Source of the DNA: 67-14 sp035502775
GTDB taxonomy: Bacteria > Actinomycetota > Thermoleophilia > Solirubrobacterales > 70-9
NCBI GenBank assembly: GCA_035502775.1
Contig: DATJUB010000037.1
Coordinates: 1-64,000, forward strand
Direction: 5' to 3'
DNA: 64,000 bases
The position numbers were made by a program, and so were the translations under genes. The notes below the pieces were generated by a model. That model made no database searches, had not been told where the DNA came from, and worked only from the letters and a program-made list of their open reading frames with translations. This document shows, piece by piece, positions 34,758-43,674 of this stretch (positions within the stretch are counted from its first letter, which is position 1; every line of letters begins with the position of its first letter).

Positions 34758-36734
34758 TCAGACCGTGATCCGGCCGCGCAGCGACTCGATCAGCTCGGCC
34801 GGGAATCCGGGAACCTTCTCGAGATCCTCGACCGAACGGTAGCCGCCGAAGCGCTCCCGGTAGGCGAGGATCCGGGTCGCCTGGGTCACCGACAGGTCGG
34901 CGTCGCGCAGCTCCTCGAAAGTGGCGCTGTTCAGATTCAGCGTGCCTGAAGAAGGCTTGGAGCCCGAGAGTCCACCACCGAACAGCGGCGATCTGGCGAC
35001 CGGCGCGGGCGCCTCGTCCGGATCCTCCGCCGGCGGCGTGTAGGCGGGAGTCTCGGCCACGGGAGGCGGTGTGAACGCGGGCGCCGCCGGTTCGGGCCGT
35101 GCCGGTTCGGGCCTGGCGGGCGGCTGAGTCGATTCCTCCAGGGCGGCGGCGGCGACCTCTTCGGCGGCCTTCGCCCTTTCCTCGGCCTCGATCGCGCGCT
35201 CCTCGGCCCGGTCGATGCCGGTGATCACTTCACTCAGGCGGCGTTCGCGTTCGGACTCGTCGATCTTCAGCTGAGCCAGCCGTTCGGCGAACGCGGCCCG
35301 CTTCTCGGCGTCCTCGGCCCGCTGTTCGATCCGGGCGAGACGTTCCTCGGCCTCGCGCAGGGTCCGGTCACGTTCGTCGCTGTTCGCCTGGAGCCGCTGC
35401 TCGACGGCGGCGAGGCCGGTCGGAGTCGGCGGCACCTCTTCGGCGGTCTCGATCTCCCGCTGGATCTGCTCGGCCTGATCGAGCCGTTCCTCGATCGCCG
35501 GCTCCGGTTCCGGCTCGGCGGCGGGGACCGGAGCGGGTGGCACCGGCGCGCCGATCCCGCGGCCCTGCTCGGCCTTGATCTCGGCGACCTTGGCCTTCAG
35601 CCGCTGTTCGGCGTCACGCGCCGCGTCGTCGGGGGAATCGCTCTCTTCTTCGGCGTCCTCGCCCTGCCCGGATGCCGCCTTGGCGACCAAGCCGCCACCG
35701 GCGGCTCCGGCGGCGAAGGCCGCGGCGGCCTCACCGACGGTGGCGTCGAGCCCGGGAGCCTCGATCGCGGGCTCATGCTCGACCTCGGGTTCCGGGGCGG
35801 TCTCGGGCTCGTACGCGACCTCGGGCTCGGCGGGAGATTCGTCCGTATCGCTCGGCAGGTCGTACACCTGGGTCGGGTATTCACCCTCCTCCGCCGGCTC
35901 CACGGGAGCGGGGGCCGGAGCCGCCTCGGGCGGGGCCGGCTCGACGGCGGTCTCCCGGGGCGCGTTGGCCATCGCGGCCGCGGTCGCCGCCGAGAGCTCG
36001 GCCGGGGTCGGGGTCGGCGACGTGAAAGCGGTGTCCGGCTCGTCGTGGACGGACTGGATCACACCGGCGGCCGGCGCGGTCTGGGTCGGGCTCACCGGGG
36101 CCGGTACGGGACCGGAGCGAGCGACGGCCGCGGCGGCCTGAAGCTGATCCCGGGCCGACTGCTTCTCGGCCTCGACCGGATCGGCGGGCAGGTTGGCACT
36201 GAGCGGCAGTGTCGTGGAAGGCGACATCGCCTGGCGCCCTTCGAGCCCGGCCTTGCGGCGCAGGCGCTCCTCTTCGCGGGAGCGCTGCATGGCGGCCCGC
36301 TTGCGGCGGCGGATCTCCGAGGCGGAGGGAACCGAGGCGGGCGATCCGGCGGCAGCGGCCTTCGGTCCCTTGGCGTCCTTGGATCGTCCGCGCATGATGA
36401 AGATCCCGGCCAGGATCGCGGCCAGGACCACGATTCCGATGATGATGAACGGCGCGTTGTCGGTCACGAAATCGCTCACCTTGTCGAAGAAGCTCTTGTC
36501 GTCATCGGCGCTGCTGTCACCGGTGACGCCGGTGGCTCCCTGCAGGGCTGCGATCTGCTCGGGCGTCATCGAGAGCGGCGCTTCGGTCGATGAGGTGTCC
36601 GTGGGGATCTCGGTGCCGGTGGCGCCGGTCAGTCCGGTGGTGTCTGCTGAGGAGACGGCGACGGGTCCGGCGGCACCGGTCAGGGCCGCGATCAGCAGAA
36701 ACGTCGAAATGAATCTCTTGAATCTCGTACTCAT
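34758..36734 (-). CDS. Membrane-anchored coiled-coil protein with C-terminal ComEA-like helix-hairpin-helix domain
   Basis: 658 residues from ATG 36734; GAGGA lies about 9 nt upstream. A signal peptide (about 1-30), a Thr/Ser/Gly-rich linker, a membrane helix (about 92-114) and a basic segment come first. A long Ala/Pro/Glu-rich disordered part follows (about 130-420), then a charged coiled coil (about 425-540), another Pro-rich linker and a terminal HhH domain beginning LNLNSATFEELRDADLSVTQ, as in ComEA. ComEA binds DNA outside the membrane in natural transformation, but the long linker and coiled coil are unlike ComEA and the topology is uncertain. Ends the minus-strand block after smpB. 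Confidence 0.8.
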   Translation of the reverse strand: MSTRFKRFISTFLLIAALTGAAGPVAVSSADTTGLTGATGTEIPTDTSSTEAPLSMTPEQIAALQGATGVTGDSSADDDKSFFDKVSDFVTDNAPFIIIGIVVLAAILAGIFIMRGRSKDAKGPKAAAAGSPASVPSASEIRRRKRAAMQRSREEERLRRKAGLEGRQAMSPSTTLPLSANLPADPVEAEKQSARDQLQAAAAVARSGPVPAPVSPTQTAPAAGVIQSVHDEPDTAFTSPTPTPAELSAATAAAMANAPRETAVEPAPPEAAPAPAPVEPAEEGEYPTQVYDLPSDTDESPAEPEVAYEPETAPEPEVEHEPAIEAPGLDATVGEAAAAFAAGAAGGGLVAKAASGQGEDAEEESDSPDDAARDAEQRLKAKVAEIKAEQGRGIGAPVPPAPVPAAEPEPEPAIEERLDQAEQIQREIETAEEVPPTPTGLAAVEQRLQANSDERDRTLREAEERLARIEQRAEDAEKRAAFAERLAQLKIDESERERRLSEVITGIDRAEERAIEAEERAKAAEEVAAAALEESTQPPARPEPARPEPAAPAFTPPPVAETPAYTPPAEDPDEAPAPVARSPLFGGGLSGSKPSSGTLNLNSATFEELRDADLSVTQATRILAYRERFGGYRSVEDLEKVPGFPAELIESLRGRITV

Positions 36735-36815
36735 TCGTTCCAATCCTCGCAGGCTCGTGATAAGCAGATGTAAACGTCCGTTGCCCTGGTGTTCATCTTG
36801 CCACCATCGGGTGGT

Positions 36816-37304
36816 TCAGGAACGATAGCGGCCCTTGAATTCCCGCTCGACATCACGCTGGACGTCGCGATCGGCGATCTCCCGGCGGCGATCCTGACCC
36901 TCCTTGCCCTTGGCGAGCGCCAGTTCTACCTTCGCCTTCGGTCCCTTGAAATAGATCCGGGAGGGGATCAGGGTGAGACCCTTCTGCTGGGAGGTGCCGA
37001 TCAGGCGTTCGATCTCCCCGCGGTGGAGCAGCAGCTTGCGCGGCCGCTCGGGATCGTGATTGTTGGTGGTGGCCGGCGCGTAGTGCGGGATGTGCAGGTT
37101 GCGCAGCCAGACCTCGCCGTCGTCGATCACGGCGTAGGAATCGCCCATCTGGGCATTGCCCTGGCGCAGCGCCTTGACCTCGGTTCCGAGCAGCGAGATA
37201 CCGGCCTCGAATTTCTCGATCAGTTCGAACTTCTGCCGGGCACGGCGATTCGTGGCGACGTCGCCCGATGCCGGAGCCCTCTTCTTCTTGGTCTTCTTGC
37301 TCAT
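36816..37304 (-). CDS. smpB: SsrA-binding protein SmpB
   Basis: 162 residues, the normal length. NRRARQKFELIEKFEAGISLLGTEVKALR and the block around IPHYAPATTNNHDPERPRKLLLH identify SmpB, as does the basic C-terminal tail (DRRREIADRDVQRDVEREFKGR). It binds tmRNA and carries it to stalled ribosomes. The gene is 4.2 kb from ssrA and 20 bp downstream of rnr, so rescue RNA, its partner and the degradative RNase are clustered. Confidence 0.98.
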   Translation of the reverse strand: MSKKTKKKRAPASGDVATNRRARQKFELIEKFEAGISLLGTEVKALRQGNAQMGDSYAVIDDGEVWLRNLHIPHYAPATTNNHDPERPRKLLLHRGEIERLIGTSQQKGLTLIPSRIYFKGPKAKVELALAKGKEGQDRRREIADRDVQRDVEREFKGRYRS

Positions 37305-37323
37305 GCCCAGACCAATCTAGTGC

Positions 37324-39072
37324 CTATCCGTCGGCGGGTTCGAGGTCGACCCGGCCCCGTGCGGAATCGACCCGCTCGACCGTCACCGTGATCGGATCCC
37401 CGAAGCGCACGGCCCGTCCGGTCTTGCTGCCGATCAGCGCGGTCTCCTGCTCGTTGAGGTCGAAATACTCGCCCCGGATCTTGCGCACAGGCACGAATCC
37501 CTCGTAGACGTCGCCGAGCTTGCCGCCGAAGGTGACGAATGCCCCGGCCCGGATCACGCCGGAGACCTCACCCTCGAACTCGCTGTCGCGGCCGCGCTCG
37601 AACAGTTCCCGTTCGAGCAGGAACGCGGCGCAGATATCGTCCGCGTCCCGCTCCATGCGGGCCGAGGCGCGCTCCTTGTCCGAACAGTGAAGCGCCGCCA
37701 GCCCGACGAACCCCGGTTCCGGCTTGACCTCGCCCGCACCGAGCTCGGCCAGCAGGCCGCGGTGCACCACCAGATCGGGGTATCGCCGGATCGGGGAGGT
37801 GAAATGCGAGTAGGCGGTGCTGCCGAGCCCGGCATGCCCGAGGTTCTTCTCGGAGTAGCGGGCCGGTTTCAGCGATCGCAGGATCAGCGAGGAGTAGGCG
37901 GCCTCGCCGTGTCCGCGGCGGGCGGCCTCGCGGGACACGGAGCGCGAAGCCTCGACCGCGATCTGGCCGGCCTGGCTCGGGCCCATGCCGTCGTACGCGG
38001 GCGGAGCGGGCAGGTCCAGCGAGGCGAGCTGCTCGAGCAGATGCTCGATCCGGTCGGGATCGGGCTGCTCATGCACCCGGTAGAGGGTCGGTGTGTGGCG
38101 GTTCTCGAGCATCGCCGCGACCTGCTCGTTGGTCAGCACCATGAGCTGCTCGATCAGCCGGTGGGCCTCGGTCTGGGCTTCGGCGGCCGCGGAGATCACG
38201 TGACCGTCCGAATCGAAACGGAACGACGGTTCGGCCGAGCTGACCTCGAGAGCACCGCCGGCGCGCTTTCCGGCCAGATCGGCGGCGATGGTCCGGGTCA
38301 GGCCGATCGGCTCGGCCACCGCCTCGGGTGGTTTCTCCCTTCCGGCGAAGATCCGGTCGAGCTGGTCGTAGTCGAGCCTCGCGTCCGACCGGATCGTCGA
38401 GCGGTAGAAGGCGGCCGACTCGACCTCTCCCCCGCCCGAGATCAGGATCTCGGTTGTCACCGCGTTGCGTTCGACCCCGGGTGAGAGCGAGCAGACCCCG
38501 GCACTGAGGACCTTCGGCAGCATCGGTTCGACCGAGGTCGGGAAGTAGGTGCTGTTGGCGCGTTCGTAGGCCTCGTACTCGAGCGCCGTTCCCGGCCTCA
38601 CGTATGCGGCGACGTCGGCGATGTGGATCCAGAGCCGGACCCCGTCGCCCTCCCTTTCGGCCGACACCGCGTCATCGAAATCGCGGGCGGTCGCGGGATC
38701 CACCGTGAAGGTGGGTTTCTCGGTCAGATCGCGCCGGCCGCCCGGGGGATCGAGCGGGTTGAGCGATGCGCTCTCGGCCTCGGCCTCCAGGCCCTTGGCG
38801 AAACCCCGCCGCCCGAGCTTCTCGGTGGCGAACGCCTCGCAGACATCGGTGGCGTTGTCGATCCGGCCGAGATCCCTGACCATGCGGGCACGTCCCCCTC
38901 CGAACTCCGCCAGGACGATCTGTCCGGGCCGCGAGCGGACCTTGCGGTCGAGGGCGACCTGCTCGCCGGGCACGAAGATCGGCCGGGCGACTGTGAAGCG
39001 CCCGCGCTTCTCCAGGATCGCGACGTGAAACTCTCCCCGTGGCCGCGCCCGGCCTGCCCGTGGGCGCGCCAT
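37324..39072 (-). CDS. rnr: RNase R/RNase II family 3'-5' exoribonuclease
   Basis: 582 residues, shorter than E. coli RNase R (813) because the N-terminal cold-shock region is reduced. The RNB catalytic domain carries DPATARDFDDAVSAE with the metal-binding Asp residues, then SYTFPTSVEPMLP-like NSTYFPTSVEPMLPK, and the RRYPDLVVHR block. A C-terminal S1 domain (about 500-580) starts EGEVSGVIRAGAFVTFGG. Degrades structured RNA, including non-stop mRNA after trans-translation. Directly abuts ctpA (stop 39073) upstream and smpB downstream. Confidence 0.94.
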   Translation of the reverse strand: MARPRAGRARPRGEFHVAILEKRGRFTVARPIFVPGEQVALDRKVRSRPGQIVLAEFGGGRARMVRDLGRIDNATDVCEAFATEKLGRRGFAKGLEAEAESASLNPLDPPGGRRDLTEKPTFTVDPATARDFDDAVSAEREGDGVRLWIHIADVAAYVRPGTALEYEAYERANSTYFPTSVEPMLPKVLSAGVCSLSPGVERNAVTTEILISGGGEVESAAFYRSTIRSDARLDYDQLDRIFAGREKPPEAVAEPIGLTRTIAADLAGKRAGGALEVSSAEPSFRFDSDGHVISAAAEAQTEAHRLIEQLMVLTNEQVAAMLENRHTPTLYRVHEQPDPDRIEHLLEQLASLDLPAPPAYDGMGPSQAGQIAVEASRSVSREAARRGHGEAAYSSLILRSLKPARYSEKNLGHAGLGSTAYSHFTSPIRRYPDLVVHRGLLAELGAGEVKPEPGFVGLAALHCSDKERASARMERDADDICAAFLLERELFERGRDSEFEGEVSGVIRAGAFVTFGGKLGDVYEGFVPVRKIRGEYFDLNEQETALIGSKTGRAVRFGDPITVTVERVDSARGRVDLEPADG

Positions 39073-40284
39073 CTAGGACCCGTCGCCGGAGGCGGCGATC
39101 TCGCCGGAAAGCACTTCGTACGCACGGTCGAGCTGGGTGTCGCGCTCGGCGTCGGGGGCGAGCCTCGCGACCACGTCGGGCTTCAGGCCCTTGCCGGCGA
39201 GCGAGACGCCGTCAGCCGTGAAGAACTCGCCGACGGTGAGGTCCAGCGCGCCGCCGCTGTCGAGGTTGATCACCTGCTGGAAGACTCCCTTGCCGAAGGT
39301 GCGCGTGCCGACGACCGGGGCATCGATGTTGGTCTGGAGAGCCGCGGCGAGGATCTCGGCGGCGGAGGCCGTGTCACGGTTCACGAGCACGGTCACGGGG
39401 AAGTCGCCGATGTCGCCTCCGACCGCCCGATAGGTCTCGTCCTTCTCGGTGCGTGACTTCGTCTCGACCACGATCTCGTCCTTCGGAACGAAGATGCTGG
39501 AGGTGAGCACGGCTTCCGGCAGGAGGCCGCCACCGTTCGCCCTCAGGTCGAGGACCAGGCCCTCGGCCCCCTTCTCCCTGACCTTGTCGACCGCGCGGCG
39601 CAGCGCTCTCGAGGCGCCGTTGCTGAAAGTGGTGAGCCGGACATAGCCGAGCTTTTGCCCGTCGACGTCCTTGACTCTGTTCGAGGTGATCGGGACGCGG
39701 ATCTCTTCACGGGTGAGCGTGAGCTCCTCGGTCTTGCCCTTGCCCCGCTTCTTGATCCCGAGCACGACGTCCGTGCCCTCGGGGCCCTTGATCTTGGCGA
39801 CGGTCAGGTCGGCGCTCTCGCCCTTGATCGATTCGCCGTCGACCGTGACGATCACGTCACCGGTCTCGATGCCGGCGTCATCGGCCGGCGAGTTCTTGAA
39901 GACGTATCCGACCCGCAGCCCGTTCTTGCCGGCTTCGCCGACGGTCATGCCGACCCCGCTGAAGCTCCCTTCGATCGAGTCGGTGAAATCCGCCAGCTGC
40001 TTCGGATCGAAGTAGTGCGAGAAACGGTCCTTGTACTGCTTGCGCAGCTTGCTGACCATGCCCCGGATCGAGGCGTCCTGGACCTGGTCCGGATCGGTCT
40101 CGCGGAAGTACTTGCGGCCGATCACCTCGGCCGCCTCGTCGCTCGGTGAGACGCCCGGCCCGGCCGGGGACTCGATGAAGATGTCGCTGACCGCGGTCGG
40201 CAGGTTCTCGGGATGGCCACCGATCCAGAGACCGGTGACCATGCCGATGACCACGGCGAACAGCGCCAGGAAGGCGACTCTCAT
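39073..40284 (-). CDS. ctpA: C-terminal processing protease, S41A family (CtpA)
   Basis: 403 residues. An N-terminal membrane anchor (about 2-22) precedes a PDZ domain (about 105-185, GVGMTVGEAGKNGLRVG and ADDAGIETGDVIVTVDG) and the S41 catalytic domain with the nucleophile in DTASAAEI and the general base Lys in RTFGKGVFQ. Cleaves proteins near the C-terminus outside the membrane. Lies 17 bp after ftsX and immediately before rnr. The neighbouring ftsEX suggests a link to cell-wall hydrolase control, which is inference from order. Confidence 0.96.
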   Translation of the reverse strand: MRVAFLALFAVVIGMVTGLWIGGHPENLPTAVSDIFIESPAGPGVSPSDEAAEVIGRKYFRETDPDQVQDASIRGMVSKLRKQYKDRFSHYFDPKQLADFTDSIEGSFSGVGMTVGEAGKNGLRVGYVFKNSPADDAGIETGDVIVTVDGESIKGESADLTVAKIKGPEGTDVVLGIKKRGKGKTEELTLTREEIRVPITSNRVKDVDGQKLGYVRLTTFSNGASRALRRAVDKVREKGAEGLVLDLRANGGGLLPEAVLTSSIFVPKDEIVVETKSRTEKDETYRAVGGDIGDFPVTVLVNRDTASAAEILAAALQTNIDAPVVGTRTFGKGVFQQVINLDSGGALDLTVGEFFTADGVSLAGKGLKPDVVARLAPDAERDTQLDRAYEVLSGEIAASGDGS

Positions 40285-40300
40285 CGAGCCGCGGCCTGAC

Positions 40301-41212
40301 TCAGACCTTGAGGAAGCGGCGCAGTGTCAGTCCCGACCCGATCGCCGAGACGAGCACCGCCGCTCCGAACAGGCAGGCGACCAGGACGATGAAGGACATC
40401 GAGTCCTGCGCCTGCATCAAGGCGAAGCTGTCCGAGAGCGGGTCCAAGATGGTGACTTTGCCGATCCACAGGACAAGTATCGCAATCGCGCCGCCGAGCA
40501 TGCCGACCACGACACCCTCGATCATGAACGGCCAGCGGATGAACCAGCGGGTCGCTCCGACCAGGCGCATGACCTCGATCTCGCGGCGACGGGTGTAGAT
40601 CGAGAGCTTGATCGTGTTGCCGATCAGCAGCAGCGAGGCGGCGATCAGCAGTGCGGTGAGCACGGTCAGCACGATCTTCAGGGCACCGGTGACCTCCTCG
40701 ATCTTGCGGGCCGTGGCCTGGCGGTTGTCCACCTTCTCGATGATCGGCGAGATGAAGGTCGGCTGGCCGCTCTTGGCGGGCGGCTGGATCGAGGCCCGGA
40801 TCGCGTCGAGGTTGGCCGCGTCGTCGGGCTTGACGATGAAGTTGGCCGGCAGCGGGTTGTTGCCGTTGAGCATCGCCAGGACGTCGCGCTGCTCCTGACC
40901 GGTCTCGGCCTTGAACTCCTTGAGCGCGTCGTCCTTGGTCAGGTAGGTGACGGTGCTGACGTGCGGCAGAGCTTCGATCTCGCTCTGCAGGGCCGTGGTC
41001 TCGGCCTTGGTCGCGTCGTCGTGGAGGTAGACGCGGACCTGCAGCTCGTCGCGGACCTCGGAGCTCTTGCCCTGGGCGGTCTGGAAGACCGGGATCAGGA
41101 TGCCGATCAGGATCGCGGTCAGGACCGTGGTGACGATCGCGGCGGTGGTCGGCGCGACGTTCTTGCGAATCGCGCGCAGCGCTTCGCCGGTGAAGAAGAA
41201 AAGCTTGCCCAT
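40301..41212 (-). CDS. ftsX: Cell division protein FtsX
   Basis: 303 residues. One N-terminal helix (about 25-45), an extracytoplasmic domain (about 50-165), then three more helices near the C-terminus, the FtsX layout. ATTALQSEIEALPHVSTVTYL and the segment IYTRRREIEVMRLVGATRWFIRWPFMIEG are typical. The ATG shares one base with the ftsE stop (TGATG). With FtsE it activates peptidoglycan hydrolases at the septum. Confidence 0.97.
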   Translation of the reverse strand: MGKLFFFTGEALRAIRKNVAPTTAAIVTTVLTAILIGILIPVFQTAQGKSSEVRDELQVRVYLHDDATKAETTALQSEIEALPHVSTVTYLTKDDALKEFKAETGQEQRDVLAMLNGNNPLPANFIVKPDDAANLDAIRASIQPPAKSGQPTFISPIIEKVDNRQATARKIEEVTGALKIVLTVLTALLIAASLLLIGNTIKLSIYTRRREIEVMRLVGATRWFIRWPFMIEGVVVGMLGGAIAILVLWIGKVTILDPLSDSFALMQAQDSMSFIVLVACLFGAAVLVSAIGSGLTLRRFLKV

Positions 41213-42084
41213 CAGTGAACTCCCTGGCCGTGGCCGTTGGTGTGACCTTCGACGCCCACGCCCATCTCGGCCCGCATGCGGACGCCGAACTCGGTGGTGG
41301 ACTCTTCCGTGTAGCCGCCCGCGATCTCGTCGCGGATGACGCGGCCTTCGTAAAGCTCGATGACCCGGCGGCGCATGCGGTCGACCATCTCGCGGTCGTG
41401 CGTGACGACCACGACCGTGGTTCCGGTCTTGTTGATCCGGTAGAGCAGCTGCATGATGCCGACCGAGGTGACCGGATCGAGGTTTCCGCTGGGCTCATCG
41501 GCCAGCAGCAGGGGCGGATGGTTCACGAATGCCCGTGCGACCGATACGCGCTGCTGCTCGCCGCCCGACAGTTCGTCGGGGTAGTTGTGAAGTTTGGTGG
41601 AGAGACCGACCAGGCGCAGGGTCTCCGGCACCTTCTGGCGGATCTCGGCCCGCGAGGCTCCGATCACCTGGAGGGCGTAGGCGACGTTGTCGTAGACGGT
41701 GCGGCTCGGGAGCAGCTTGAAGTCCTGGAACACGGTGCCGATGTTGCGGCGAAGCTGCGGGATCTTCTTGTCGGAAAGCTGGCCGATGTCGCGTCCGGCG
41801 ATCGAGACAACACCGTCGGTCGGCTCGAGCTCACGGATCAGCAGCTTGATCAGGGTGGACTTGCCGCAGCCGGTCGGTCCGACCAGGAACACGAAATCTC
41901 CGCGGTTGATCGCGAGTGAGACCCGGTCGACGGCCAGGTGCCCCCCGGCGTAGACCTTGCTGACGTCACGCATCTCGATGATCGGAGCTCCGCCCTTGCG
42001 GGGACGCTCGGCGCTGCGGCGGGCGCGCGCCTCTTCGAGTTCCGCCTTGACCTGTTGCTTGTTGTTCTTCTTTCCGAAAGCCAT
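41212..42084 (-). CDS. ftsE: Cell division ATP-binding protein FtsE
   Basis: 290 residues, longer than the usual 220-230 because of about 40 N-terminal residues (basic, QQVKAELEEARARRSAERPR) and about 25 C-terminal residues ending in a His/Gly-rich tail (EGHTNGHGQGVH). Core motifs: Walker A GPTGCGKST, signature LSGGEQQRVSVARA, Walker B LLLADEPSGNLDP. First gene of the ftsE-ftsX-ctpA-rnr-smpB run. Confidence 0.97.
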   Translation of the reverse strand: MAFGKKNNKQQVKAELEEARARRSAERPRKGGAPIIEMRDVSKVYAGGHLAVDRVSLAINRGDFVFLVGPTGCGKSTLIKLLIRELEPTDGVVSIAGRDIGQLSDKKIPQLRRNIGTVFQDFKLLPSRTVYDNVAYALQVIGASRAEIRQKVPETLRLVGLSTKLHNYPDELSGGEQQRVSVARAFVNHPPLLLADEPSGNLDPVTSVGIMQLLYRINKTGTTVVVVTHDREMVDRMRRRVIELYEGRVIRDEIAGGYTEESTTEFGVRMRAEMGVGVEGHTNGHGQGVH

Positions 42085-42186
42085 CTGATCGGCCCTATTC
42101 CGGAGCGAGGGTCCGATTCCTTCCGCTGGAAGGGATCGACCGGCCCGCCCTATTAGTTCGAGGGTTACGTCTAGGAATTATTAGCG

Positions 42187-42198
42187 TTTGCTAGCAAA
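42187..42198. promoter_or_regulatory. 12-bp perfect palindrome upstream of trypsin-like gene
   Basis: TTTGCTAGCAAA is self-complementary, 22 bp before the ATG at 42221 and between divergent ftsE and the protease gene. TTAGCG before it and CGCTAA after it (42181-42186 and 42206-42211) add a second, outer inverted pair. Candidate operator; the regulator is unknown. Confidence 0.45.
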
Positions 42199-42220
42199 TG
42201 GTACTCGCTAACCTTCAACG

Positions 42221-43354
42221 ATGCCCGATCAAGCCACAGCGGCAGGATTTCGTGCGTTCGCGATCGGAGCGGCGATGCTCGTGCTGCTCTCGATCGGCTT
42301 CGCCGCCGCCCCCTCGAGTTCATCAGCCGCCCAGATCAGCATCATCAACGGCAAGCCGACGACGATCGGCGAATGGCCGTGGCAGGTCGCGCTGACCGGA
42401 TCACAGAAGGTCGCGCCCCAGGCGACCACCAGGGCACGCTTCTTCTGCGGCGGCTCACTGCTCACCCCCGAGCTCGTGATCACTGCGGGACATTGCGTCG
42501 CCGACCTGAAGCCCCGGCAGATCAAGCGGATCGAGATCGTCGGTGGCCGCACCCACCTCAACGACGAGACGAAGGGCACGGTCGTCGGCGTGAAAGAGCT
42601 CCTCATGCCGCTCCGGGCCGATGGCAAGCGCAGGTACAAGGCACGCTTCGGGGTGGCCGACTGGGATGTGGCACTGCTCCGGCTGAAGTCCCCGATCGAT
42701 ACCGGGACCATCAAGCTCGCCGGTGAGGACGAGGCCGCCAGCTGGAGTCCGGGACAGATGCTCTCCACCACGGGCTGGGGCGTCACCGGCCCGGACAACC
42801 GCAAGTCCAGCAACGTGCTCAGGGTCGCGAGGCAGGTCATGCTGCCCGACAGCGTCTGCAGGAAGGCCAACGGCCGGGTGTACCGCAAGTCGACGATGAA
42901 CTGCATCGGCGCCCCCTCCTCCCATGCTTCGACCTGTTTCGGCGACAGCGGCGGGCCGCTCGTCGCTCCGGTCGGCACCGAGTACCGGCTGGTCGGGCTG
43001 ACCAGCTTCGGTGACTCCTACTGCCGTCCGGCCCTGCCCTCGGTCGACACCCGCATCGCCGGCGCGCCGATGCGGCGCTGGGTTCAGGACACCGTGATCG
43101 AGCTGACCGGCATCGACCCGATCGGCAGCGGCGGCGTCGCCCCGCCTCCACGCGAGTGGTGCCGGGTGCCGGACGTCTACGGATCGAAGCCGGGTGAGGC
43201 CCGCTCGGCGGTGACCGCGGCCGGCTGCCGGGTGAGCCAGGTGAAACGGACCAAGGTCAGGTTCGGCCGCAAGGGCCGGGTCGTCGGAAGCTCCTTCTTC
43301 CCGGGCTGGCTGGCTCCGGTCGGCACCGGAATCAAGATCTACGTCAAGCGCTGA
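42221..43354 (+). CDS. Secreted trypsin-like serine protease (S1) with C-terminal PASTA-like domain, copy 1
   Basis: 377 residues. Signal peptide/anchor (about 10-38), then the activation-type sequence IINGKPTTIGEWPWQVAL, and the intact triad: His in ITAGHC, Asp in DWDVALL, Ser in CFGDSGGPL. The residue at the base of the S1 pocket (six before the Ser) is Ser, not Asp, so trypsin-like cleavage after Lys/Arg is not expected. A linker (IDPIGSGGVAPPP) leads to a PASTA-like domain starting WCRVPDVYGSKPGEARSAV, suggesting wall attachment. A paralogue with the same layout is at 51139-52317. TGATG overlap with the next gene. Confidence 0.92.
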   Translation: MPDQATAAGFRAFAIGAAMLVLLSIGFAAAPSSSSAAQISIINGKPTTIGEWPWQVALTGSQKVAPQATTRARFFCGGSLLTPELVITAGHCVADLKPRQIKRIEIVGGRTHLNDETKGTVVGVKELLMPLRADGKRRYKARFGVADWDVALLRLKSPIDTGTIKLAGEDEAASWSPGQMLSTTGWGVTGPDNRKSSNVLRVARQVMLPDSVCRKANGRVYRKSTMNCIGAPSSHASTCFGDSGGPLVAPVGTEYRLVGLTSFGDSYCRPALPSVDTRIAGAPMRRWVQDTVIELTGIDPIGSGGVAPPPREWCRVPDVYGSKPGEARSAVTAAGCRVSQVKRTKVRFGRKGRVVGSSFFPGWLAPVGTGIKIYVKR

Positions 43355-43668
43355 TGCGACGGAACGACCTGAAACGCATCGCTCTCGGCACCGCGGCCAC
43401 TCTCGCGGTCGCCGGCATCCTCGCCGGCTGCGGCGGCGAGGACGATCCGGCCTCATCGAAGCCCACCCCGCCCGCGGCTCAATCCGAACCCGTCAAGCCT
43501 CGGGGCGCCACCGGCCCGGCCAGCGCGAACGACGAGCGCCCCGCCGCGCCCGACGACAAGATCTCGGAACGCCCGGGTGGCCCCGAGGACAAACGGGGCA
43601 AGGCCGAGAAGCCCAGGAAACGAGCCGGTGTCAGCGGGGGCATCTCCCCCGCGCCGGCCTCCCCCTGA
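43354..43668 (+). CDS. Small Pro/Lys-rich lipoprotein
   Basis: 104 residues; ATG shares its A with the stop of the protease gene (TGATG), so the two are coupled. Signal with lipobox ILAGC, cleavage giving a lipid-modified Cys. The mature part is disordered and rich in Pro, Ala, Lys, Glu and Gly, with no domain. It may be an inhibitor, anchor or chaperone for the protease; no family recognised. Confidence 0.8.
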   Translation: MRRNDLKRIALGTAATLAVAGILAGCGGEDDPASSKPTPPAAQSEPVKPRGATGPASANDERPAAPDDKISERPGGPEDKRGKAEKPRKRAGVSGGISPAPASP

Positions 43669-43674
43669 AACCGC

